Below are positions 1 to 9,150 of a stretch of DNA of 64,000 nucleotides, in pieces. Position numbers and translations under genes: made by a program. A model generated the notes under the pieces. The model did no database searches. It was given only the letters and a program-made list of their open reading frames with translations, and was not told the origin of the DNA. Within the stretch, counting starts at the first letter, position 1, and every line of letters begins with the position of its first letter. Origin of the DNA: Mycobacterium sp. BK086 (GTDB lineage Bacteria > Actinomycetota > Actinomycetes > Mycobacteriales > Mycobacteriaceae); assembly GCA_004362315.1 (NCBI GenBank), contig SNWL01000006.1, positions 248,001 through 312,000 on the forward strand. Direction: 5' to 3'.

Positions 1-480
1 CTTGGCTTTTCGGCCAGACCTGATGACCCGGGCACGTTTTCGATGATCTCGCCGTACGACGATCCCGACACCATTGCGGTGATCGCCGATCACAACAAGG
101 CGCCCGGACGCGCGCCGGCGGGCAAGGGCCTCATCTCCGTCTTGCTGTCACCGTCCTATCTCGACCGCACCGATGACAAGGACGACCAGCACCTCCTCGA
201 CCATGCCCTGGAACGCGTGGCCTACTACTACGGGAGCCTGCCCGGCACACTCGAGGAGTACGCGCTCATGCGCTGGCCCGAATCGGTTCCGGTACTGGGC
301 AAGGGCCGCTTCAAAGTCATCGCCGACTTCCGCAAGAAGATCGATCACGGGGCGCGCGTGCAGTTCGCCAGCGACCTCGACCGCATCCCGGGCCTCAACG
401 GCGCATTGGTCAGTGGGCAGGAAGCGGCAGCCAGGGTCAACCGGCTGTTCGCCAGTCGCAGGGCGGTACCGGTCAAATGA
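1..480 (+). CDS. Flavin amine-oxidase/desaturase family protein, C-terminal part (5' cut by window)
   Basis: The reading frame is open from base 1, so the N-terminus and the FAD-binding Rossmann motif lie outside the window. The visible C-terminal 159 residues match the end of the complete paralogue at 11028-12365: both have a P-x-GRF stretch, then VQ(F/L)A, a D-x-x-x-IPG-(L/I)NGALVSGQ segment and an AAxR end. That segment is the usual C-terminal FAD-contact region of amine-oxidase-type flavoproteins. The stop codon overlaps the ATG of the next gene (ATGA), so translation is probably coupled. The substrate is unknown. A role as desaturase or oxidase of a lipid is inferred from the family and from the neighbouring phytoene-desaturase-like gene. 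Confidence 0.75.
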   Translation, partial: LGFSARPDDPGTFSMISPYDDPDTIAVIADHNKAPGRAPAGKGLISVLLSPSYLDRTDDKDDQHLLDHALERVAYYYGSLPGTLEEYALMRWPESVPVLGKGRFKVIADFRKKIDHGARVQFASDLDRIPGLNGALVSGQEAAARVNRLFASRRAVPVK

Positions 481-1292
481 CAACCACCAATCTGGCCATC
501 GCCGAACCACCGTGGACGATGACCACACCGGCCACACCGCAGCTCGTCATCACCGTGATCCTCGGGATCGTCGTGGCCGCGTTCGTCATCGCGGCACTGA
601 TCGAATGGCGGCGCTCCGGTCGTCCGATCTTCCTGCTGATGCTCGTCGGCGGCTACGTCTGTTCGTTCAACGAGGCCACTGTCGACGTGCTCGGGCACTG
701 TTACTTTCCCGGTGATGGCGCGATCGCCTACCGGTTCCTGGATCGCAGTGTGCCGGTGTGGGTGGTGCTGGCCTACGTCGTGTTCTTCGGCGGGCTGTCC
801 TACGTGATGGCCAAGGCATTCCAGAAGGGCGCCAGCCGGTCTCAAATGTGGTCGGGCATCGCGGTATTCGGTGTGCTGAACGTGCTGCTCGAGATCCCGA
901 TGCTGTCCTCGGGGCTGTACGTCTATTACGGCGACCAGCCCTTCACCGTGGCCGGCTTCCCGATCAGCTGGTTGGTGATCAACAGCCTGGGGTCGCTGTT
1001 CGGCGCAGTGGTGGTGACGAGGCTGGACTGGCTGTTCACCGGGGTGCGCCAGCTGTTCGTGGCGTTCATACCGTTCACCACATACATGGCGTCGTGGGCG
1101 CTGGCGATACCGTACTTCGCCATCACGAACACCGACGCCCCCGGCAGCGTACGGATGATCGCCGCCGCGGTCAGCATCGTGCTCGGCCTGCTCGCCACCG
1201 ACGTCCTGATCCGGTTCGGCACCGGCGAGATGCGTCTGATTCCCCCGCCCCAGAACGCCACGACCAACCCTGAGATGGTGCAATCACGATGA
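477..1292 (+). CDS. Polytopic membrane protein, possibly distant AveC/carotenoid-cyclase type
   Basis: A 271-residue protein with about seven hydrophobic segments and no signal peptide. I do not recognise the family with confidence. A stretch near residues 140-165 (LLEIPMLSSGLYVYYGDQP) resembles the EG-x-x-x-MPLG-x-W-x-Y-x-GG region of the AveC-like proteins elsewhere in the window, so it may be a remote relative. Its start and stop both overlap the neighbours by 4 bp (ATGA at 477 and 1289), giving a tight operon with the flavin oxidase upstream and the CrtI-like enzyme downstream. By context it may be a cyclase or hydratase of an isoprenoid-like lipid, which is a guess. Confidence 0.6.
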   Translation: MTTTNLAIAEPPWTMTTPATPQLVITVILGIVVAAFVIAALIEWRRSGRPIFLLMLVGGYVCSFNEATVDVLGHCYFPGDGAIAYRFLDRSVPVWVVLAYVVFFGGLSYVMAKAFQKGASRSQMWSGIAVFGVLNVLLEIPMLSSGLYVYYGDQPFTVAGFPISWLVINSLGSLFGAVVVTRLDWLFTGVRQLFVAFIPFTTYMASWALAIPYFAITNTDAPGSVRMIAAAVSIVLGLLATDVLIRFGTGEMRLIPPPQNATTNPEMVQSR

Positions 1293-2860
1293 CCAACAAC
1301 ACTTTCGACTACATCGTCATCGGGGCCGGCCACAATGGTCTCTCCGCCGCGTGCACGCTCGGTGAAGCCGGGCAATCGGTTGTCGTCGTCGATCAGTTGC
1401 CGTTCATCGGCGGCCTCTCCGCGAGCCGGGCTTGGGTACCTGAGGCACCCAACCACCTGTTGTCCGTCGGAGCGATGGACGACATGCTGATGGCCCAGAC
1501 ATCGTTGACTCAGGAACTCGGCCTGAAGAAGCATGGCTACGAGCCGATTCCGTTGGACGCGCCATACGGCTGGATCAACGAAGACGGCGACACGCTCCTG
1601 CTGTTCCGCGACTTTGACCGGACGCTCAAGGAGATCAGGCGCTTCTCGAACAAGGATGCGGCGACCTACGCCGAGATCCGGCCGACCCTGGATCTCATCA
1701 TGGACCTGGTCGAAAAGCTGGTGGTGCAATTCCCCTCACTCGGCAAGGCCGAGCTGGCCAGGCTTGCGCTCAAGCTGATGCGGGACAAGAAGTCCCGGGC
1801 ACTACTGCAGAAGATGTTGAAGCTCAGCGTCTTCGAGATGATCTCGGAAACCTTCGAAAGCGATGCCATGCGAGGGCTGTGGGCGTACTGGACGTCCATG
1901 CTCGGGCCTGCCGATTTGGAGGGCACCGGGGTCTACCTGATGGGGTATCACGCCACCCACCGCAAACAGGGCATCCTGCGCCCGCGGGGTGGCATGACCG
2001 GACTGATGAACGCCTTCGCCGGGAAGATTGCCGCCCACGGTGGTGAGATCCGACTCGGCGCGGGTGTCCACGAGATCCTGCTGTCCACCGGTCGTGCCGA
2101 CGGTGTCCGGCTGACCGACGGCACCGAATTGCGCGCCCGGCGAGGCGTTCTGGCGAGCTGCGCCCCCCAGGTCACGCTCTCCAAGCTGCTACCCCAGGGC
2201 ACCCTTGACCGCAGGCTCACCAACAAGGTCGCGATGATCCCGGCCAACGGCGTGAATGTCGCGGCTTTCAAGATCGACGTCGCCGTGGGTGGCCGGCTCG
2301 ACTACCCCAGGGCCGCCGCCAAACGCCACGACGGTTTCGACGTCCGGCGCACCACGCTGATGACGGGCACCCTGGAAGAGCACTACCGCCATCTGTTGGC
2401 CACCAAGCTGGGCCAGATCGTCGACACCCCACCGGTGTACATGGCGGTGCTCTCCGCCAGCGATCCCACAATCGCACCCGCCGGCCAGGACGTGCTGTAC
2501 CTGCACTCCAATGTCCCCGCCGAGCCGATCGGCGGCTGGGAAGCGAACAAGGATCTCTATACCCAGACGATCGTGAAATCGGCCGAGCGGTTCTTGTCGG
2601 GCCTGGACGCCGAGATCGGGCGGGTCGTGCACACGCCCAAGGACTTCGAGGATCGCTTCGCCACACCCAAGGGCTGCTACTTCCACGTCGACATGACACC
2701 GCTGCGGTTGGGCACCAATCGACCGGCGCCGGAACTCGGCGGCTACGCCACCCCGGTGCCGGGTTTGTATCTGGCCGGCGCAGGCTCCCACCCCGGCGGA
2801 ACCATCAGCGGCTGGTGCGGGCGGTTGGCCGCGCAGACCGCGATCGCCGACGAATCCTAG
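1289..2860 (+). CDS. NAD(P)/FAD-dependent oxidoreductase, phytoene-desaturase (CrtI)-like
   Basis: A 523-residue flavoprotein. The N-terminal dinucleotide-binding motif GAGHNGLSAA sits at residues 12-21, and the C-terminal FAD motif is LYLAGAGSHPGGTISG, as in the CrtI/PYROXD2 group. No transmembrane helix or signal peptide is evident. Enzymes of this group desaturate or oxidise isoprenoid or other hydrophobic substrates using FAD. A close full-length paralogue lies at 28347-29942 and shares segments such as GAMDDM, PYGWI and YFHVDMTPLRL. It overlaps the preceding gene by 4 bp and is followed after 13 bp by a family A membrane protein, the same neighbour type as at the second copy. The substrate is not deducible. 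Confidence 0.85.
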   Translation: MTNNTFDYIVIGAGHNGLSAACTLGEAGQSVVVVDQLPFIGGLSASRAWVPEAPNHLLSVGAMDDMLMAQTSLTQELGLKKHGYEPIPLDAPYGWINEDGDTLLLFRDFDRTLKEIRRFSNKDAATYAEIRPTLDLIMDLVEKLVVQFPSLGKAELARLALKLMRDKKSRALLQKMLKLSVFEMISETFESDAMRGLWAYWTSMLGPADLEGTGVYLMGYHATHRKQGILRPRGGMTGLMNAFAGKIAAHGGEIRLGAGVHEILLSTGRADGVRLTDGTELRARRGVLASCAPQVTLSKLLPQGTLDRRLTNKVAMIPANGVNVAAFKIDVAVGGRLDYPRAAAKRHDGFDVRRTTLMTGTLEEHYRHLLATKLGQIVDTPPVYMAVLSASDPTIAPAGQDVLYLHSNVPAEPIGGWEANKDLYTQTIVKSAERFLSGLDAEIGRVVHTPKDFEDRFATPKGCYFHVDMTPLRLGTNRPAPELGGYATPVPGLYLAGAGSHPGGTISGWCGRLAAQTAIADES

Positions 2861-2873
2861 AGAGGACACCGTC

Positions 2874-3686
2874 ATGCGCAACATGAACATCACCGCCCAG
2901 AAGATCTGCGTCTGGTGCGGACCGGTGATGATCTTCACCTGGGCGGCCGCATTCGCGTTCCTCTGCAAGTTCATCCCGCCCCCGGCCCCGTCGCTCACCC
3001 GTGAGCAGTTGGTGGCTCAATTCAGCGAGAACACCAATCTGATTCGCCTCGGTCTGGTGATCAGTGTTTTCATGTGCGCGCTGCTGGTGCCGTTCTGCGC
3101 GGTGATCGCCGCGCAGGTGCGCCGTATGGAAGGTGTCCGTTCGGTGCTGGCCGAAACTCAGCTGATCTCCGGCGGTCTGCTGTGCGTCGAGTTCCTGCTG
3201 CCGTTCGCCGTCTGGCAGACCGCCCTCTATCGGCTCCACGAGTGGAGCCCGGAGATCGTGCAGATGCTCAACGACATGGCGTGGCTGACGTTCCTCGGCA
3301 TCATCTCCTCGGCCTGCGTCCAGGTCGCGGCCCTGGGTCTGGCGGTCCTCCTCGACAAGGGGGCGAAGCCGGTGTTCCCGCGCTGGTTCGGCTATTTCAA
3401 CATCTGGGTGTCGATCATCTGGATCCCCGCCGCGATCATCCCGTTCTTCAAATCCGGCCCGTTCGCGTGGAACGGCGTCGGCTCCTGGTGGATTCCGTTG
3501 TGCGTGTACTTCAGCTGGTTCGTCATCACGGTTGCGTTGCTGCTGCGGGCGATCGGCGATGACGAACGCCAGCAGACCGAGACCGCCCGCACAGCCGGCT
3601 CGGCCGCGGTCGCATCCCAGGCGCAGCTGGAATCAGACGTAGCCGCCCTGCGCGCCCGTGTCGATCAGCTAGCGCCGCTCCCCTAA
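2874..3686 (+). CDS. Family A six-helix membrane protein (copy 1)
   Basis: A 270-residue protein, first of twelve paralogues in the window. Six hydrophobic helices are visible, with family marks FIPPPAPS after helix 1, a QVRRMEG loop after helix 2, VEFLLPFAVWQ in helix 3, MLNDMAWL before helix 4, FPRWFGYFN before helix 5 and FFKSGPFAWNG before helix 6. A charged Ala-rich C-terminal tail of about 40 residues may form a short coiled coil. I do not know a function for the family. There are no conserved His or Cys residues of the kind that bind haem or metals. It closes an operon of flavin oxidases (477-3686). The ATG is preceded by a GAGAGGA ribosome site at good spacing. Confidence 0.8.
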   Translation: MRNMNITAQKICVWCGPVMIFTWAAAFAFLCKFIPPPAPSLTREQLVAQFSENTNLIRLGLVISVFMCALLVPFCAVIAAQVRRMEGVRSVLAETQLISGGLLCVEFLLPFAVWQTALYRLHEWSPEIVQMLNDMAWLTFLGIISSACVQVAALGLAVLLDKGAKPVFPRWFGYFNIWVSIIWIPAAIIPFFKSGPFAWNGVGSWWIPLCVYFSWFVITVALLLRAIGDDERQQTETARTAGSAAVASQAQLESDVAALRARVDQLAPLP

Positions 3687-3733
3687 CAAGGGGCTACCGG
3701 AGCCTAGTCACGAGCGATATAGTTATTTTTGAG

Positions 3734-5308
3734 ATGACCAATCACGTAATTCCAGAGCTGCTCAGCGCACGTGCGGCAGCCACTCCCGACAACGTCTGCT
3801 GCGCCATGGACGAGCAGTCCTACACCTACGCCGAGATGGACCGCCTCTCGGATCGGATCGCGGCCGGCATTGCCAGCCTGGGCGCCGGTCCGGGTGAGCG
3901 GGTCGCGACGCTGGCGCCCAACCGCCCCGAGCTACTCGAGCTCTTCTACGGGCTGGCCAAGAGCGGGGCCGCGCAGGTCCCGCTCAACGCGTATCTCAAG
4001 GGTGAATTCCTGCTGCATCAACTCCGCCAGTCCCGCTCCCGGGTACTGGTCACCGATGCCGCCGGCCGCGCAGCCCTGGCACCGATCCGCGCGCAGCTAC
4101 CCGAGTTGCAGACCGTCATCATGCTCGATGACACCGAGGGCGATGAGGTGGCGTACACCGCCATCCGCGACCACGACGGCCCTGTGCCTGCGCTGTCATT
4201 CTCGGCCGCCGACACCATGTCGATTCTGTATACGTCGGGCACGACGGGGCTGCCCAAGGGGTGCGTCGCGAGTCACGGGTACTACATCCGCAGTGCACAG
4301 TTGATCGGGGACGCACTGGAGATCAACGACTCCGATGTGCTGCTCGCCGGGCTGCCACTCTTCCACGCCGGCGCCCGCCTGGTGACCGTGACACTTCCCC
4401 TACTCTTCGGCATCCCTGCCTACCTCGAGGGAACCTTCAGCGCCCGAGGCTATTTCCCACACGCCAGAGAAGTCGGCGCGACGGTGATGATCGCCGTCGG
4501 CGCGATGGGTGCAGCGATCCTGGCGACCGAACCCAGCGACAGCGATCGGGACCACAGTGTCCGCCGGATCATGTGCGCTCCGCTTTCCCTGGAGTCGCAG
4601 GCCGTGTTCCGCGAGCGGTTCGGCGTGGATCCCTGGGTCGATATCTTCGGTCAGACCGAATGTATGCCAATGACGTTGACCGCCCTGTCGTCCGACCGCC
4701 GGGATCCCAACGGTTGCGGGATTGCCGCCCGCGACCTCGAGGTCGAGCTACTCGATCCTGACGGGAACGTGCTGGAGGGCGAGGCGTCCGGCGAGATCTG
4801 CATTCGGCCGTTGGCCCCGCATGCCATGTTCGAGGGTTATTTCGAGCAGCCTGCGGCGACCGTGGAGGCGTTCCGCGGATTGTGGTACCACACCGGCGAT
4901 TTCGGGCGACGCCTCCCCAGCGGGGCTTTCGCCTTCGTCGACCGGTTGAAGGACTGTTTGCGCCGCCGCGGCGAAAACATCTCCAGCTTCGAGGTCGAGC
5001 AGGCCATCGACCATCACCCTGCCATCGTCGAATCTGCCGTGCACGCAGTGCCTTCCGAACTCGGCGAGGACGATCTCAAAGCGGTCATCGTGGTGAACAA
5101 CCCGATCGAACCAGCCGAACTGTTCGACTTCTTCAAGAACTCACTGCCCTATTTCGCGATCCCCCGTTACGTCGAGGTCATCGACGCCCTGCCCAGAAAC
5201 GGAGTCGGCCGGGTGCTCAAACACAAGTTGCGCGACGTCGGAACCGGCGGCAACACAATCGATTTCGAACATCTCAACCTCACGGTCGCACGAGAGGACC
5301 GGCGCTAG
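3734..5308 (+). CDS. Acyl-CoA synthetase (AMP-dependent ligase, FadD type)
   Basis: A 524-residue ANL-superfamily enzyme that would activate a carboxylic acid to its CoA thioester through an acyl-AMP. The P-loop-like motif ILYTSGTTGLPKG is near residues 162-174, FGQTE is near 310, and the hinge region YHTGDFGRR...VDRLKDCLRRRGENIS near 390-415. The C-terminal A10 motif reads PRNGVGRVLK, with Arg where the catalytic Lys of a GK motif is usual. A possible -10 box TATAGT lies at 3718-3723 and there is no clear ribosome site, so the mRNA may be nearly leaderless. A TTTGAGA operator half lies across the ATG. It starts an operon running to 10347. The substrate is probably a branched or cyclic acid (inference). 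Confidence 0.9.
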   Translation: MTNHVIPELLSARAAATPDNVCCAMDEQSYTYAEMDRLSDRIAAGIASLGAGPGERVATLAPNRPELLELFYGLAKSGAAQVPLNAYLKGEFLLHQLRQSRSRVLVTDAAGRAALAPIRAQLPELQTVIMLDDTEGDEVAYTAIRDHDGPVPALSFSAADTMSILYTSGTTGLPKGCVASHGYYIRSAQLIGDALEINDSDVLLAGLPLFHAGARLVTVTLPLLFGIPAYLEGTFSARGYFPHAREVGATVMIAVGAMGAAILATEPSDSDRDHSVRRIMCAPLSLESQAVFRERFGVDPWVDIFGQTECMPMTLTALSSDRRDPNGCGIAARDLEVELLDPDGNVLEGEASGEICIRPLAPHAMFEGYFEQPAATVEAFRGLWYHTGDFGRRLPSGAFAFVDRLKDCLRRRGENISSFEVEQAIDHHPAIVESAVHAVPSELGEDDLKAVIVVNNPIEPAELFDFFKNSLPYFAIPRYVEVIDALPRNGVGRVLKHKLRDVGTGGNTIDFEHLNLTVAREDRR

Positions 5309-5310
5309 CC

Positions 5311-6474
5311 ATGGATTTCACCCTCACGCCCCAGCAGCAGGACCTACAGGCCCGCGCGGAGAAACTGGGGCGCTCGTTCGCCGATGAAGCCCCGTCCTGG
5401 GACGAGTCCGATCAGGCGCCCTACCGCGAGATCTTCGACAGGGTCGGCGCCGAAGGCTTCTTCGGGATCGCGATGCCGACGGAATACGGGGGCCAGGGCG
5501 GCGGCGCGCTCGAATATCTGATCGTCGTCGAGGCGCTGTTCCGCCACGCCCAGTCGTGGTTACCGCCCGAACCGGTGTTCTGCACCAGCGGCCCCGGCCC
5601 CTCGATGCTGCTGCTCGGCGACGACGCGGTCAAGGACAAGTTCCTCCACGACATCGTGGCAGGTCGCCGTGCCTGCAATATCGCGCTCACCGAACCCGAT
5701 GCCGGATCGGCGCTGACCCACCTGACCACCACGGCCGTGCGCGATGGCGACGATTTCATCGTCAACGGCCACAAGAGTTTTCTCACCGGGTCGAATGTCA
5801 ACGACCTCAACGCCACGTTCGTCCGATTCGATGACATCCCCGGCGCCAAGGGAATTGGCGCCGTTGTCGTCGACACCGCGATGCCCGGCGTCGAGATCCG
5901 CCGCGGCCCGGTGTTCATCGGCGACCGTGGTATCCACCACGGCGAGATGATTCTCACCGACGTCCGGGTGCCCGGCGAGAACATCATCGTCGGGCCTGGA
6001 CAGTTCGCGCGACTGATGACGGCGTTCAACCTGGAGCGGTTGCACAACTGCGGGTTCTGGCTCGGATTCAGCCAAGCCGCCTACGACGAAGCCGCCGCTT
6101 ACACGCAGCGCCGCGAGGCGTTCGGCAAGCCTGTCATCGAGTTCCAGTCCGTCTACCACAACCTCGCCGACATGTGGGTACAGATCGAAGCCCTGCGCCT
6201 GCTGGCTTACCGCGCAGCGGCATCGGCGATCGACGGCCGGTTCCCCCGGCTCGCCGAGGTCACCCAGGCCAAACTCTTCGGCGCCACGGTCGGCCCACAG
6301 ATCACGCTCAAAGCGATGGAACTGCACGGCGGATACGGTCCGACAACAGATTTCGCCATTCAACGGATTCACCGAGACTGCGTGACCAACGTCGTGGCCG
6401 GCGGTGCCCCCGCTGTCCTGCGCAACGGCGTCGCGGCTGGGCTGTTCCCCGACCGGAGGTTCCCGCAGGGATGA
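5311..6474 (+). CDS. Acyl-CoA dehydrogenase (FadE type)
   Basis: A 387-residue flavoprotein of the acyl-CoA dehydrogenase family, expected to make the alpha,beta-double bond of an acyl-CoA with FAD. The N-terminal helical domain contains MPTEYGG and the FAD-binding domain ALTEPDAGS. The C-terminal domain has RREAFGKPV and ELHGGYG. The usual Glu of a Y-E-G-T motif is absent (VAGGAP). A Glu is present at residue 242 in NLERL, the catalytic-base position of isovaleryl-CoA dehydrogenase. The ATG follows the synthetase stop by 2 bp and its own stop overlaps the next dehydrogenase (ATGA). The two may form a heteromer, as several actinobacterial FadE pairs do. Confidence 0.9.
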   Translation: MDFTLTPQQQDLQARAEKLGRSFADEAPSWDESDQAPYREIFDRVGAEGFFGIAMPTEYGGQGGGALEYLIVVEALFRHAQSWLPPEPVFCTSGPGPSMLLLGDDAVKDKFLHDIVAGRRACNIALTEPDAGSALTHLTTTAVRDGDDFIVNGHKSFLTGSNVNDLNATFVRFDDIPGAKGIGAVVVDTAMPGVEIRRGPVFIGDRGIHHGEMILTDVRVPGENIIVGPGQFARLMTAFNLERLHNCGFWLGFSQAAYDEAAAYTQRREAFGKPVIEFQSVYHNLADMWVQIEALRLLAYRAAASAIDGRFPRLAEVTQAKLFGATVGPQITLKAMELHGGYGPTTDFAIQRIHRDCVTNVVAGGAPAVLRNGVAAGLFPDRRFPQG

Positions 6475-7610
6475 GCCTGACCGTCGAACAACTCGATTTC
6501 CAAACGGCGGTCCGGGACTTCTGTGCACGCGAGTGCGCGACCCGCGAACAGCGCGAAGCGCTGCTGGATCCCGACGAAGAAGACCAGTCGACGCCGCTGT
6601 ACCGCAAGCTCGCCGACCTGGGCTGGCTCGGTGTTGCCATCCCCGAGGAGTACGGCGGATCCGGCGGCACCTACGTCGAGCAGACGATCCTGTTCGAGGA
6701 GTTGTGGCGCGGCCTCGCACCGGTGAAAGCACTTGGGCCGACGACGACGGTCGCCGGCTGCTACAAACGGTTCGGATCCGAAGAGCAAAAGGGTGAGGCG
6801 CTGGCAGCTATCGCCGACGGCGAGATCATGTCGATCTCGATCTCCGAACCCGGCGCTGGTTCCGACGTCGCCGCGATCACCTGCACGGCCACCCCGGTCA
6901 GCGGCGGCTACGTACTCAACGGCCAGAAGACCTGGTGCTCGTATGCGCACCGGGCGACCCGGATCCTACTGGTGGCCCGCACCAGCCGCGAGGCCAAACC
7001 CCATGCCGGACTGACGATTCTGCAGGTCCCGGCCGATGCCGAGGGCGTGGAGACTCGCCGTATCGCGACGCTGGGCGGCCGCGAGGTCAACGACGTCTTC
7101 TTCACCGATTGCTTCGTCTCCGACGACAACGTTGTGGGGGACGTGGGCCGCGGTTTCCCGCAGATCATGGCGGGGCTGGACGGGGAACGCCTTCTCGGTG
7201 CGGCGGTCGGCCTCGGCCTGGGCCAGCGCGCGCTCGACGACACGATCGCCTACGTCAAGGAACGCAAACAGTTCGGCACCACGATCGGGACGTTCCAGGC
7301 GCTGCGGCACCGGTTGGCCGATCTCGCCACCGACCTGGAGTGTGCACGCCTGCTCACTTACGAGGTCGCCGCTCGGTTGGAACGAGGGCCCGATCCTGTC
7401 ACCACCAAGATGACGTCCATGGCGAAGGTCAAGACGTCCGAGGTGGCCAAACAGATCGCGCTCGAAGGCATGCAGATGATGGGCGGCTACGGATACGCCT
7501 GCGAGTACGACATGGAAAGCCATGTCCGGCACTCCCTGGTCCTCCCGATCTATGCCGGCACCAACGAGATTCAACGAGAGATCATCAGCGGCTCACTCGG
7601 CCTGCGGTGA
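6471..7610 (+). CDS. Acyl-CoA dehydrogenase (FadE type)
   Basis: A 379-residue acyl-CoA dehydrogenase. Visible signatures are IPEEYGGSGG (58-67), SISEPGAGSD (123-132), NGQKTW, the arginine-containing ERKQFG and the C-terminal IYAGTNEIQRE. The classical Glu of IYEGT is Ala here, but Glu239 in DGERL occupies the isovaleryl-CoA-dehydrogenase base position, so the enzyme is probably active. The protein is closely similar to the one at 54372-55538, for example in the N-terminal CGTREQR/CATREQR and in GGYGYxxEYDME. It overlaps the upstream dehydrogenase by 4 bp and precedes a crotonase by 18 bp, forming a beta-oxidation module. Confidence 0.92.
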   Translation: MSLTVEQLDFQTAVRDFCARECATREQREALLDPDEEDQSTPLYRKLADLGWLGVAIPEEYGGSGGTYVEQTILFEELWRGLAPVKALGPTTTVAGCYKRFGSEEQKGEALAAIADGEIMSISISEPGAGSDVAAITCTATPVSGGYVLNGQKTWCSYAHRATRILLVARTSREAKPHAGLTILQVPADAEGVETRRIATLGGREVNDVFFTDCFVSDDNVVGDVGRGFPQIMAGLDGERLLGAAVGLGLGQRALDDTIAYVKERKQFGTTIGTFQALRHRLADLATDLECARLLTYEVAARLERGPDPVTTKMTSMAKVKTSEVAKQIALEGMQMMGGYGYACEYDMESHVRHSLVLPIYAGTNEIQREIISGSLGLR

Positions 7611-7628
7611 GACTGCGAGGAGAGATCG

Positions 7629-8435
7629 ATGACGTCCCTGACCGATGAACTGACCGACACCGACGTACTGGTCACCCGTGACGGCGCCGTCGGCATCGTC
7701 ACCATCAACCGGCCGCACCGGCTCAATGCCGTGACTCCGGCCGCCGGCGACCGGCTGTCGGAGGCGTTCCAGTCGCTCGAGGCCGATCCTGACGTTCGCG
7801 CCGTCGTCTTGACCGGCGCCGGACGCGGCTTCTGCGCGGGCGCCGATATTTCCGGCGACGTCGGCAACGCGCGCGATGTCCTACTGCACACCTGGAACCC
7901 ACTGGTACAGACCATGGTTGGCTTGGAGATTCCGATCATCGCGGCCCTCAACGGGGTCGCCGCCGGTGCCGGGGTGTCACTCGCCCTGGCATGCGATCTG
8001 CGGGTCGCCGCGGTGTCCGCACGAATTCAGCTGTCTTTCACCAAAATCGGGCTGCTGCCCGACGCGGGTTTGACCTGGTTTCTGCCCCGCGTCGTCGGAC
8101 TCGGCCGGGCGAACGAGCTCGCTCTGCTGGCGCGGGATATCCATGCACCCGAGGCGCTGGAGTGGGGGCTGGTGAACCGGGTGTGTGACGACGGCACCGC
8201 GTTGGACACCGCGATCGCGCTGGGCCAAGACATCGCCGCGTTGGCGGGCAGCGTGAGCGCGGTCAAACGCGCACATCGACGTTCCTTCGATGCGGAGCTG
8301 CCCGATCAGCTCCATTTCGAGGCAGACACCCAGGGCTGGCTGCAGCAACAGCCGGATTTCAACGAGGCGACAACGGCTTTCGCTGAGAAGCGGCCCCCGG
8401 TGCGAGCCAGCCGGACACCCGGACGTCAACCATGA
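7629..8435 (+). CDS. Enoyl-CoA hydratase/isomerase family protein (PaaG-like)
   Basis: A 268-residue crotonase-fold enzyme acting on enoyl-CoA esters. The oxyanion-hole segments GFCAGAD and NGVAAGAG are present. At the second acidic position the motif is IGLLPDAGLTWFLPR, with Asp instead of the hydratase Glu. This pattern is typical of PaaG-type isomerases rather than standard hydratases. The ribosome site GAGGAGAG precedes the ATG. The stop overlaps the ATG of the next membrane-protein gene (ATGA). Its place in the fadD-fadE-fadE operon suggests it isomerises or hydrates the product of the dehydrogenases. Confidence 0.88.
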   Translation: MTSLTDELTDTDVLVTRDGAVGIVTINRPHRLNAVTPAAGDRLSEAFQSLEADPDVRAVVLTGAGRGFCAGADISGDVGNARDVLLHTWNPLVQTMVGLEIPIIAALNGVAAGAGVSLALACDLRVAAVSARIQLSFTKIGLLPDAGLTWFLPRVVGLGRANELALLARDIHAPEALEWGLVNRVCDDGTALDTAIALGQDIAALAGSVSAVKRAHRRSFDAELPDQLHFEADTQGWLQQQPDFNEATTAFAEKRPPVRASRTPGRQP

Positions 8436-9142
8436 CCGAGGCACATCAGCGGCTGTGCGTCTGGGTCGGGCTGATCTTCCTGCCGCTGTTCTGGCTCGGC
8501 CTGATGGTCGCCGGCTGGTTCCCGCCGCCGACGCCGAACATGACAGCGACCGAGGTCGCACGGATGTTCAGCGAGGACCGTGCGCGGATCCGGATCGGAG
8601 TGCTGATCCTCACCAGCGCCGCTCCCCTGCTGGCCGGTTACGGCGCGGCACTGACACACCAGATCCGACGCAGTGTCGGCGAGACGTCGCCACTGGCGAC
8701 CGCTCAGAGCCTGGTCGCGGCGTGTCTGATCCTCGAATTCATCTTTCCCCAGATGATCTGGCAGGCCGCGGCGTTCCGTAGCGACCGCGATCCCGCCTTG
8801 GTTCAGCTCTGCTACGACATCGGCTGGCTGCTCTATATCGGCGTGGTCGGCACGGCGATCGTGCAGATGGTGCTCTGCGGTCTGGCGATCCTGCTGGACC
8901 GCAGGCCACAACCCCTCATTCCTCGGTGGGCGGCCTACGTCTGCTTCTGGGCAGCCCTGGGCGTGGCTGGCGGGTCGTTCTGTGTGTTCACCCAGACCGG
9001 ACCGATCGCCTGGAACGGCCTCATCGCGTTCTGGCTCCTTGCGATCGCCTTCTTCGTCTGGATGTTGACGATGAGTGCAACCATGCTGCGCGCCAGCCGG
9101 ATTCCGACGGAATCCGGCCACCCATTGGTAACTCCCGCATAG
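8432..9142 (+). CDS. Family A six-helix membrane protein (copy 2)
   Basis: A 236-residue member of the repeated six-helix family. Marks seen are WFPPPTPNMT after helix 1, LEFIFPQMIWQAAAFRS in helix 3, CYDIGWLLYIG (the D of the LND-x-x-W motif is kept), IPRWAAYV and the near-C-terminal TGPIAWNGLIAFW. It lacks the FK of FFKxGP, having FTQTGP instead. It overlaps the crotonase stop by 4 bp and is followed after 8 bp by a kinase-like gene, so a family A protein sits inside a clear beta-oxidation operon. This is useful evidence that the family works with acyl-CoA metabolism. The exact function is unknown. Confidence 0.8.
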   Translation: MTEAHQRLCVWVGLIFLPLFWLGLMVAGWFPPPTPNMTATEVARMFSEDRARIRIGVLILTSAAPLLAGYGAALTHQIRRSVGETSPLATAQSLVAACLILEFIFPQMIWQAAAFRSDRDPALVQLCYDIGWLLYIGVVGTAIVQMVLCGLAILLDRRPQPLIPRWAAYVCFWAALGVAGGSFCVFTQTGPIAWNGLIAFWLLAIAFFVWMLTMSATMLRASRIPTESGHPLVTPA

Positions 9143-9150
9143 GAGGTCCC

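Noticed and set aside
3680..3697. CCCC-TAACAA-GGGG hairpin after the family A gene
   Set aside because: Only a 4-bp stem and no U-run; too weak to call a terminator.
5560..6732. Long open frames antisense to dehydrogenases, such as the 390-codon minus-strand frame here
   Set aside because: They mirror GC-rich coding DNA, have low-complexity Arg/Gly/Pro-rich translations and no motifs; the sense strand encodes clear acyl-CoA dehydrogenases.
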